Shown here: piece by piece, positions 25,501 through 37,500 of the stretch | Layout of the letters: every line of letters begins with the position of its first letter | Numbering within the stretch: position 1 is the stretch's first letter | Origin: Branchiostoma floridae | Lineage: Eukaryota > Chordata > Leptocardii > Amphioxiformes > Branchiostomatidae | Length of the DNA stretch: 64,000 nucleotides | NCBI RefSeq assembly: GCF_000003815.2 | Contig: NC_049996.1 | Location: 18,452,968-18,516,967, forward strand | Direction of reading: 5' to 3' | Made by a program: the position numbers and the translations under genes | Notes under the pieces: generated by a model | Databases searched by the model: none | Seen by the model: the letters and a program-made list of their open reading frames with translations, nothing else | What the model was told of the DNA's origin: nothing

Positions 25501-28500
25501 ATTTTCATAAGTTTATGTATGTCAAGATATCAAAGTATACTAGAATACATCATTTTCTTGACATCTAAGTGTAAAAAAAGATAATAAAAATGTCTGTAAT
25601 GGTGCTTGTTTAAGAATTTGATAGCTTGTAACTAAGTTTTATTATTAGGTTATATTTTATTTTAGTTATAAAATTTTTTGGTGCACCCAATTTCTTAAGC
25701 TGGTTGCACCAGTGCACCTAATCCCAAAAATGAATTTTGAGCCCTGCAAATATACCAGAGTTTTCACCAGGTCAGTTGAGCATAGGGGGCCCCTGTATGG
25801 GACTTGGATGCCCTGCGCTGTCATTTGGGCCCTTATGCTGTGTTTTAACCAGTAACTTTGACATTTTCATGCCAAAGGTCTCATTTTTCTAATGGCAATT
25901 ACATGTAAAGAATATATTGTACAACTTAGAAGCCGCTTAACTGCACGGCCTATTTGCCAGTGAATTTCGTGCAATTATCCGGATGGTGCAATAATGCGAA
26001 GCTATTAAGCTTGACCGCACCAGTTTGGGATTTTGGGATGCCGTGCAGTTAACAGAAGTGTGCGATTATCCTTTGTGCAATTAACTGGCTTCTACTGTAT
26101 ACTAATGTTCAATTATAGTACTTGAAAGAAGACCACCTGGTCTTAGATAGCTGGCACATTCAAGTAAAGAAGGCAAAACAGTCTAGCCACATACATGTAC
26201 ATAAAGTGCAATTCGGCTCTGGCTTACATTTTCTGCTCAGTGCCCTGGTCACCCCTACTGTTGTCGTTAAACATGTTAGGTTATGTTGTATATGCAAAGG
26301 TTTGATGCTTGAGGATTACACCTGAAGTCTACATTAGTACATGAGGCGGTAGGCCTAAATATGTCACCATTCAAAATGTCTGTATCTGTATCGATGTAAC
26401 ACTTTTGTTATTGGGAAAGATATCCCTGTCCTTGATGCTGATTGGACAATCTGTTGCAAGCAAAAGGTTTCCCTGTCCTTGATGCTGATTGGACAATCTG
26501 TTGTAAGCAAAAGGTTTCCCTATCCTTGATGCTGATTGGATGATTGGTTCTGGGCAAAAGGCTTCCTTGTCCTTGGTGCTGATTGGATAATCTGTTGAAA
26601 GCAAAAGGTTTCCCTATCCTTAATGCTGATTGGATAATTGGTTCTGGGCAAAAGGCTTCCCTGTCCTTGATGCTGATTGGACAATCTGTTGTAAACAAAG
26701 GTTTCCCTACTATCCTCGATGCTGATTGGATAATTGGGTCTGGATGAAAGGCTTCCCTGTCCTTGGTGCTGATTGGATAATCTGTTGTAAGCAAAAGGTT
26801 TCCCTATCCTTAATGCTGATTGGATATTTGGTTCTGGACAAAAGGCTTCCTTGTCCTTGGTGCTGATTGGACAATCTGTTGTAAGCAAAAGGTTTCCCTA
26901 TCCTTAATGCTGATTGGATAATTGCTTCTGGGCAAAAGGCTTCCCTGTCCTTGGTGCTGATTGGACAATGATTTGATTGATTGATTTATTGGAATTGCAA
27001 ACAATACAATACACGTTGGACACAGGCAGCGATATGCTGGTGTCGTGGCCCACACATGAATACATACATACATATCAATTTGTACAATTGTTAAAATACA
27101 ATCATTGCATACAATTTAAAATTACAATACAAAACTGTTGAAATCTGTTGAAAGCAAAAGGTTTCCCTATCCTTAATGCTGATTGGATAATTGCTTCTGG
27201 GCAAAAGGCTTCCCTGTCCTTGATGCTGATTGGACAATCCATTGTAAGCAAAAGGTTTCCCTATCCTCGATGCTGATTGGATAATTGGGTCTGGGCAAAA
27301 GGCTTCCTTGTCATTAGTGCTGATTGGACAATCTCAGTATCTATATAGCTGGTAAAGCCAGCACGTCGGTAGAACGTACTGTGTCTGCGCGAATCCTGGT
27401 GGTTTGGTCAACGTTGCATTGAAATCCCGCTTGTTGCACAGTATATTTTACAGACATGGTTTCATGGTAAAACATACACGGGATTTTACCCTTATATACG
27501 CACGTACATTTTCAAATGCTGTCCTTTAGTAAACCGGGAGTTTAGCATGTCTATATTTTTGCGCAGGCGCAGTACGTTCTACCGACGTGCTGGTAAAGCC
27601 GCCCTTTGGCATGAAACATTAACTTTGCAGGTATGCGGCGTGACAGGAGCTGTTTAGATTATACTGAACCTTTGAACATCTGAATGCAAGTGTTGCTTGA
27701 AGCTATCTAGCACTTACTGTACTTGATGGCAACAAATTCCACTCAGTGGTAGTTCTAGGGAAGATTGAGTATTTGAAGACATCAATCCTTGGCTGTTAAC
27801 CTTGATACTTGAAGGCATGAAGTCATTGAACTTCGTAACTCTTTCCTTTACAGATATGACGAAGGGATTTGCCGTCTTGCTAAACGACATTCTCAAACGG
27901 CTGGACAGTTTAGAAGAGCTCTCCAACAAACTCGACGCTCACAACGAAACCCTTGGTGCTGATTGGACAATTCAAATTTGTTCTGGGCAAAATGCTTCCC
28001 TGTCCTTGGTGCTGATTGGACAATTTTAATTTGTTCTGGGCAAAATGCTTCCCTGTCCTTGGTGCTGATTGGACAATTTTAATTTGTTCTGGGCAAAAGG
28101 TTTCCCTGTCCTTGGTGCCGGTTGGACAATTTAAATTTGTTCTGGGCAAAAGGTTTCCCTGTCCTTGGTGCTGATTGGACAATCTTAATTTATTCTGGGC
28201 AAAAGGTTTCCCTGTCCTTGGTGCTGATTGGACAATCTTAATTTATTCTGGGCAAAGGGCTTCCATGTCCTTGGTGCTGGTTGGACAATTTTAGTTTGTT
28301 CTGGGAAAAAGGCTTCTCTGTTCTTTGTGCATATTGACCATTCTTTGCTCTTAGGAAAGACTTTCCTGTCCTTGGTGCTGATTGGACAATTTCTGTATCT
28401 GTAATTCGGTATAGATATGGCCGGTATAACTGCCCTTCGGCGTAACTCAACAGTTTTGTAGGCATGTGGTGCGGCAGCAGCTGGTTATATTACACTGACT

Positions 28501-31500
28501 TGTTGTTACAGCAAACCTTTGCATATCTGACTGCAAATGCTGTTTGAAGCTATCTAGTAAGGGTGCGGGGTGCGCCTACTGTACTTGGTGGTAACAAATT
28601 CTCTCAATGATAGTTGTAGGAAAGAATGAATAATATTTGAATTAAACACATCAATCCTTGGTCGAAAACTTTGGTACTTGTAGGCATGATGTCACTGAAC
28701 TTTGTAACTCTTTTCTTTACAGATATGAAGAAGGGCTTTGCCGTCTTGCTGAATGACATGCTGAAACGCCTGGACAGTTTGGAAGAGCGCTTCAACAAAC
28801 TCGACGCTCACAGCAAAAACCAAGACGTCAAGGACGCGCCCTTGAACATCAAGAGCAACTTGGAAGGCGTGGTTCACCCGGAGAGCTGTGAGATTCCGAG
28901 CGCGCCGGAATTTCCGCACTGTGGTGGGAAGGTGGAGTGGATGAAAGTAAGAAAGAGTTATTTTCGCAGATTTATTCTATTTTATTTTATTCACATTTAT
29001 TTAAGGAGCATAGGACAAAAAGCATATCTACTTATGTGTGAGTCTTCTGTTCCATAAACATAAAAACAAGTCAAAGTCAACGGGAACTTATAAATACAAC
29101 AAATATCAAAGGTTGACATTGGATAAGCTAACTCAGCATCAACGGAAGAAAAAGTTAAAGTAATACTAGTAATTGCAAAGTTACAATAAAATGAACTAAA
29201 AACAAGATAACGGCAGTACAGACACAAGGCTGGCTTAACAATCAAATTGGAGGATGAAGGAGAATTCTTGTTACACAACCAGCAGGTTCTTACATTGCTT
29301 ACGTTTCGATGTCTCTCAGACACCTTCGTCAGAGCTTCTAACTGGAGTTCTGCTTCTCACTGCTATATGTAGCCGATGTAGGTGGCGCTTTTGCTCTGAC
29401 GAAGGTGTCTGAGAGACATCGAAACGTAAACTACTAAGTATTCTACCAACCTGATGAAACTATTTTCGGAATCAAATTGAACTAAATGAAGAGTATGATC
29501 GCAGATTGAGTATGAACTCTACAGTTAATTAATTGGGAATGTTGATGATGATCATCAGATTAATGCACTTATTGCAGGATATTACTTTAGACTCTCAAGC
29601 ACCTTTCTGTATTTGTTTACGAGGCAATTTAGTCTTTGGACTCATCATCGTCATCAGTCACTGTGTTCTGCATCTATAGTCTTTGGAAAGTCCTATAGCT
29701 GCATTCAGTCTTTCTTCATCCTTTTCCATTGTGCTTTGCATCCTGCAAGCTTCCTCAAGCTCCTGGAGTTTCTTTGCTGTTGTAGGAAAAGCTCGACCTC
29801 TGTGCTTTAGGTCTGCTTTCAGCAGGCTGAGCAGGTTGATACAATGTCTTCCCTTGCGTGCCTTGAATCTGTTGGAACCTAGAATGGCGAATTCAAGGGC
29901 TTTTTGTGCAGGTGTGTCTTGTGGCATGCTGAGGATGTGTCCAAACATAGACCACTAGATTGCTCGGCTTTTTCGGAGAGAGGTATGGTGTTACAGATGC
30001 GGCACAGGCTGTTGTTGGATACCATGCTTTTGGGCCATTGGAGACCTTCCAGTCTTTGGACTACTATCTTGTATTTCGAATTGTGTGTTTGAATAACCAG
30101 TTCTCTCTCTCTCATGAAGGGGTTCTGGACGACGGACCCGTGTTATGCGGATTACGGCGTGGACGGATCCATGTGTTCATTCCTGGTTTATCTGAGTGAG
30201 GTGAGCGCTACAGGAATCATACTTTATTTACTCCTGGAAAGGATAATTTGTTTTTGGTTGTACACAATGTGTTTACACCAGGGCTTTAGCCAGCTCGATT
30301 TTTTTTCCCGTCAGCCAATTCCAATCGTCGTGAAAATCGCGAAAATTAATTTTCCCTATGACACTACAAAGTAGTAAATGTTGCCATTGAGACCTTGAAA
30401 AAACGGTTTTAATGAGATTATCGTATGCGAAAGGGCGCCGACACACATTGTCAACAATCATAACAATAGCAAAACAAACAGTGTGTGGCTTTTACAGCCG
30501 TGGACGGCGTCCCCAAGCCGCCTGTAGCTTCCACCTAGGATTTTTGTCCGTCAAGGTTGACGGATTGCTTTTAAAATTTTTCCGTCAGACGCAGTAAATT
30601 TCCGTCAATTGACGGAAAAACGAACGCTGGCTAGAGCCCTGGTTTACACCTATAAAGTATCACATAAGATCCTTTCTATGGATTTCTATGAATTTTAGTA
30701 TCGGTACTCACTGAGTTTTATTATTTTTTGCATATGACATGTAGGTTGAACAGTGGTGCCCTCCTCTCATATGGCGCAAGAATTTCACATCAACTGCATC
30801 GGAAGAGCCTGCTGAAATGGTGAGAAACTAGCGCTTTTACTATTAGATGGAGTCCTTACGAAAAGAAGGAATCTGTTTACATAACAAAAAGTGATCTCAG
30901 GGTTGGACAAGTTTTCTAAAATTGACTTGTCCTATCGGGCAAGTACTTAAAAAATTTACTTGCCCGAACCAACTTTTCACTTGCCCGAATCCCCCATCTA
31001 AATGACATTTTTCTATGTATATTCATGGCCTTCAATGGAATTTTTGTTATTGGCTCTATTTTCTGTGTTAATCAATGCTTGATGTCATGACTTTGAAAAG
31101 TAGCAAGTACATCAAAATCTCACTCAATGGAGAAAAGCTAACTTGTCCGATCGGGCAAGTGGAGAAGCCACATGCACTTGCCCGATTGGCATTTTCACTT
31201 GCCCGGGACTATAGGGCTAGTGGACTTGTTTATCCCTGGATCTCAAATCAGTTAATCAGTCGGAAGTTTGCCACTGAATAAGTCCAAAGTTTTGTGTTCT
31301 AATGGCAGCTAAAGTTTGTGTACAATTTTGTATGCTCTAGAAGACTATCAGAAAGAGTGTCATCTGAACAGCTCAATAGGTGTAGGTTAGGTTTACACAG
31401 CCTCCATGACATTGTGTGCTACGACAGACTCCGATGGTATGGCCACTTGCAAAGAATGATCCACGACAACAGGCCAAGAAAGGTCTTGAACTTGTCTGTA

Positions 31501-34500
31501 GTGGGCCAGAACCCGCATGGGCGCCCCAAGAGAAGATGGGTAGACAATGACAAGGAAGATATTCAGAAACTGAACTTGCAGAAACAGGGCTCAAATTACT
31601 GGGTGCATGTGCACCCAGGTGCACCCAAAATTGGAGCAGTGCACCCAATTTTTTTCAGTGGGTGCACAGGGTGCACCTAAATATTTTCTTAGGTTTATGT
31701 ATGGAAAGATATCAAGTATACTAGTATACATCATATTCTTGATCTAAGTGTTAGAAAGATAATAAAAATGTCTGTTATGTTACTTGTTTAAGTATTTGAT
31801 AGCTTGTAATTAAGTTTTGTTATTAGGTTTTTTTGACATTCTACTTAGATTTAAGTGGTGCACCCAAAAATTTTTTGGTGCACCCAATCTTTTAAGTTGG
31901 GTGCACCAGTGCACCTAATCCAAAAATTGAATTTCGAGCCCATTAGAAAGCTAACCCCCTTGACAGAGGCAGCTGGAGATCTGCAATCATTCCTGAACAA
32001 CATCCCGCAACGTCCATCCCTTGCAAGATGGCACAATGGAAAACGGTAAACCAGATGGTGAGTGAGTGAGTTTGATAGAGATGATTGTAATTTTTCAGGC
32101 CAGTCTTCAGGAGGATGGAGAGCCGTTGCTGAGGATGCTGAGTTCAGACAAGAGTCTCCTGTGGATCAAGATGCGGGTGGAGCGCATGTGGCCCCAGTGG
32201 GTAGAGGCTGCTAACAGTCTCGCAGGCAGTCTGGCAAACAGGAAAAGGAAAAGGGTAAGACCATGCAGTTAAATGGTATAATGTTGATTAATAACATGCC
32301 CCAAGGTTGTCGTATGGCATGGTCAAAGCAGTTACTATGAATACCAAATAAATCCCAGAGTGAGCGAAGTGCATGGAGAGACAGTGTATGGATGCTGCAA
32401 GCAGTCTGGCAAACAGGAAAAGGGTAAGCATATAGGGTTAATGACATGCCCTGATGTGTATTAAGTGTCATAAGGCATGGTTGGTACCTATAGCCACCAA
32501 ATAAAGCACCGAGTGAGCGAATGTGGCCCCAGAGGCCAGAGTCAACTACATTGTAACAGCCAGTGAAGTAGTCTGGCAAACAGGAAGAAGAAAAGGGTAA
32601 ATAAAATGTATGCACATAGTTAGATGATATAGGGTTAATTAATAACATACTTGAGGTGAATACAGCGTCATGGTTAGCTTCTACAACCAATAAATAATCA
32701 GTTCCTATAACTACCAAATGAACCACTGAGTGAGTGAAGCCCATGGATAGAATAGCCCCAGTGTGGGTTGATGCAGCAAACACTCTGGCAAACAAGGAAA
32801 AGAAAAGGGAATTAGATAATGAATTTATCTAATGTAATCTTAACATTCATGCATAGTGTGTAGTTCAGTGGTTATAGCGACACTGCCTTTGAACCAAGAG
32901 GTTTGGAGTTCAAATCCCGCTGTTGTTGCCCATCTGACATTGAATATACATATAAACTGTAGGTTCCGAAGGATGATCCGAATGGCCAGCTAAACATCAC
33001 AACCGTCTCCGATGCCAGGCAACTATAAAGTTTTCTTTGGTCGAGTACTAATGATGTGACTAACAAGTGGTGTATGGAAGACAGGGAAGCACTCCTTGTG
33101 CTCTGTTACCAACAAATCGCTGAGCAACCAAAATCAAAATTTGGGGCACCCCTCTACATTTTGCAATTGGAATATGATTCTTGATGCCAAAGAGTGATCA
33201 AAAAGACTACGAAACACGCAAAACAGTAAAAAAATTGTTCCATGTAAACCTAATCTTTTATGAAATTCACTGCGAGCGAAATACTTTAATTTACTGAATT
33301 TTGGTTGTTCAGCTTATTTTGTTCAAGGGTTACAGCCTCTTGTGGAATGTAGGGGACTGTTATAAGTGTTACTACTTGAATGGTTAAGTTGGTGCCTTTC
33401 ACTAATCAGGACTGGTACTGAGTTTGAAGGCTGAAGGATCTGTTACTATCCACACAATACATGTCATGATAAGGGGGTGGGTACCGGTATGGTGTACCGA
33501 TATACAACGTTTTTTCTTGTTGGACCGGTACTGAAAAACCGGAACTGAAAAATCTTTGGACCCGATCTTGGACCGATTGGAAAATGAACAGATTATGTCA
33601 GCAGTCGTTCACGTGTTCTGTGGCTTACCGGCCCAAGAAATAACAAGAGCGAAGTAAAAGAGACCTGAATTTTCTGTACCGATGATTCTTCAAGATTACA
33701 ATCTCTATCCTGACTCATGTATTAAATGTACCTAACCACATGATTGTATATTTGATATTTATGTCATAACCTTGGCTGCGATAACGTTCCATACGGGTGG
33801 TCTGGACCGGGTGTTAGTATTCTGTATCATACAGGCTTCCATTGATTAAGTAGAACACACTCCACTGTAAGTGAATGGAGTTCTTTTGTTTGAATATTTC
33901 TTGAAATTTTCTTTCTGCCGGCCCAGATTTGATTCTGGGTGTCGACATGTTGTTTCTTTCTGTTTCTACTCCCTAGTTGTTTCACTGGTTCCCACACCGG
34001 GAATCAAACCCGGGCCTAGACCATAGGGAGTAAAGACAGAAAGAAACAACATGCCTTCACCCCGGGATCGACCCTGGGCCAGCAGATCACAAATCCAACG
34101 TGCAAACCGTTCGGCCAAAAGGCTTAAGCCATTTGGCGTCTTCAGTTTAGCAGTCCTTGAACCCCACTGTTACATGTGTTCAATTACATGCCCCTTGTAA
34201 AAATATATAAACTTCTATTTTGCCACTCCCCTTTGCTCTAGATCCTGATTCACCTGGGACTCTTGTCCAAAGAGTCTGAGTGGCATTTCGGGGAGAAGGC
34301 TTTCGACGGAGGTCCGCTAGGAGAGCTTGTCCAATGGAGTGACATCATCGCGAGTGTCTACGTCCTTGGGCATGACCTTGATTTGTCCTTCACAAAAGAA
34401 AGTCTGAAGAGGTAAGTTCATGACTGTCTAGTTTCTGTTGCCATTAAATCAATGTACCACGCTATAATCAATTTTTCAATCTTTAGTCATTAAATCAACA

Positions 34501-37500
34501 TTACTGAGTTGCCCCTTAGCAGTAGTACCTCTGAATACCATTGATCTTACAGTGTGGAGCAGGCCTCTAGCCAGCTCGAAATTTTTTTCTGTCAGCCAAT
34601 TCCCATTGTCTCGAAAACCGCGAAAATTAAGTTAGAAAGACGGAACTGAGACCTTGAAAAACTGGTTTTTAATGAGATTATCGTATGCGAAAGGGCGCCG
34701 ACACACTAAGTCAACAATCATAACAATAGCAAAACAAACAGTGTGTGGCTTTACGGCTGTGGACAGCATCCCCAAGCCGCCTGTAGCTTCCACCAAGGAT
34801 TTTTGTCTGTCAAGGTTGATGGATTGGTTTTAAAAAATTTCCGTCGCACGCAGCAAATTTCCGTCAATTGACGGAAAAACGGACGCTGGCTAGAGCCCTG
34901 GTGTGGAGTAAATTATTGCAACAACTAGACACAGCAGGCATGACATAAACATTACAAAGACAAAAAAAAATACTAAAGCATCATTCAATGCATTGTTATT
35001 CTGGAATTATGCCATTTGGTTATTTTGTTTTAAAAGTGAAACTCATACAAAGTTTAATTTCAGTGCATTGTGATTAAAGAAATACAAAATTAATGATTAT
35101 TATTATCATTAAATCAACACACTTCTCTGTAAGCCTTTTTATTGTAGAACTATGCCATTTGGTATTTTGTTTTAAAAGTGAAACTCTGGTACAAAGTTAA
35201 ATTTCTGTGCACTGTCCTTAGAAAAATCATGATAGTAAACTTATATGTGCCAAATTAGAAGGAAAAGAAAGGAAGGAAGAAGGAGTTCCATGCATTTTGA
35301 AATTGTGATAGCTAAGGCCTATTTAAGATTGTTAAGGTAATAAGAAGCTACCACAAGACTTTATCCTTCGTAAAATTGTCAAATTCAAACTTAGTGACAT
35401 AATCATATAGTAATGTTTAGAATGAATAGTTCTGAGATACAGTTGGAACTTTCTTGGCTTCCTTAGACTGCAAGAGTTTGTCAATTTGAAACTCAGGAAA
35501 CTGGCAGTATCATGCATGTGTAGAATCAGTGTTCAAAAAGTTATGTTTTCAGAAGCAGCAAAAAAATGAAAATTATAGACTGAAAGATATCCAATCATTG
35601 TATTCTTTTTGGTAGATAATATATGTAAATGTTTTTAAGTTCGCGGGGATTTAATTTCGCGGTAGCGGGAAAAGGATTTTTCGCTGTGGATTTAAGTTCG
35701 CGGTAACACCATGGTAGACTGCAATCTGATATCATAGTAGAAAAATGTTTGCGGTGGTTTTAAATTCGCGGTGAAGTGGTCACCGCGAAAACCGCGAACA
35801 TTAATCCACCGCGAACATTTCTGCATTTACAGTACAATGTCAGGTCCAGAATCTGTAGATTTTGGCCACACACAGAGAAAATGTGACTTGATTTATCAGT
35901 TCTCATAGTCATTCCATACTGTACTTTTAATACTACAGTGCAGAAGTCAGCTCTTCACATACAATGTATGTTTTGCATTATTCCAAAGGTTTTGCACTCC
36001 ATTTTGTTCTGCTTTAAATATCAAATCAAAGTACATGTACAGTGTCTCATACAAATGTAGATAGTTTCCCAGCTTACTCCGAGATGTGTTATATCCACAG
36101 ATGGTTAAACCCACGTGGGTCGCGTAGTACCCACGCTCGAGAAACACACCACAGACCCGGGTAAGGGATCAGGTTACATGTGGTGTTGTACCGTCACGTA
36201 CAAAAAAACCCACTCGGTTCTGACCACACTTTGATTTGCATGACTGTTATTGTCTTGGATCCTGGGAAGAGTTTGTTTGTTGTTGGCATGGTTACGGTTT
36301 GCGGTATTGATAACGTTGTTGTTTGTGATGTTGTTCACCTGCATGGTTCTGTTTTTTGCACCTGAAGGTTTTTCAGTCTTTCAAGTTCACCACTTTTCTT
36401 GTACACATGTACGTGTGTTACCCAAGCAAGAAATGCACATGTTAGAGTTCAGGCTCTCTCCAGGTCTAACTTTGGTTCCCTTTGAATCTCCTGTACGAAC
36501 CTGTCTTTTTGTCAAACTGATCATAAGCTAGCACATGGTTTGAAATGCACCATGCACAGTCAGATGCATTGTGGATGATATGTCAAAGTTGAAGGCTCCT
36601 GAGACATAACCAAAGTACTTGGAAGTTCATGTGTGTAGAAGTCATTCTGAAAAAGATGAACTGTAATTTCCAACACAAAAATTGGACTTACTGGTCAGGT
36701 GCTGTTCAGTCGAAAATTTGATACGTCCAGTTTTTGTTTTGGAAATTACAGTTCAACTTTCCAGAATAAACAAAACACTTAAAATGTCATATATAAAGCA
36801 TGGTCAAGACAAGGACTGTTATTGTGTTAACATGTTGTCAGGGGCCCTCACCTTTGACCTTGCAAATGTGCAGTCTAACCACTGAGCAAGCTTATTTTGA
36901 TGCATCTTACTATACTGTTTTGTTTGTAATTAGCTAGTACAGTACATATTTATTTTGATATGACTGTACTGAATAGAATGGTTTAATACTAGTTGAGTGA
37001 CTTAGGGCAGAGGAAATTTAAAGTTACTAACTACTGTACATTTACAGGGTGTTATTTTGTGTTAGTTTTCTTCTGTTGAAAATAACTCTGTTGATTTAGT
37101 TTATTGAAGAACTATTGCTAACATTTATGGTGATTAAGATTTAACATCATTACATTGATAGTAATATTTGTCATTCAAACTCAGAGATCAGATTTGACAA
37201 TACTGTATATTGTTATCAAGACTGTACTCGGATATGTGCAAGTACTAGACCAAGTTACTAAGCAAACTAGATTCTGAAGTTTAAATCACAAACATACTAA
37301 GTCAAAATAGGATTTTGCTGTCTTTATGAATATTAAATCATCTCTGCATACAAATGTATACAATCATGTAGCAATTGATAATTACAGGACAACTGTACTT
37401 GTTGGTCTGTAGTTTTAAGAACATGCAATTCCTTTCTTTATCATAAAGTTTGCCATTTTGTTAGATTACAAAATATTCTCAATTGATGAGCAGTAAGGTT

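Noticed and set aside
25399-25754. 8-bp target duplication for the GTGCACCC-type MITE
   Set aside because: Flanks TCCCAAAT and CAAATATA do not match exactly, so hAT membership is left open.
26404-28393. CRISPR-like regular repeats
   Set aside because: Units are contiguous without unique spacers, and the genome is animal.
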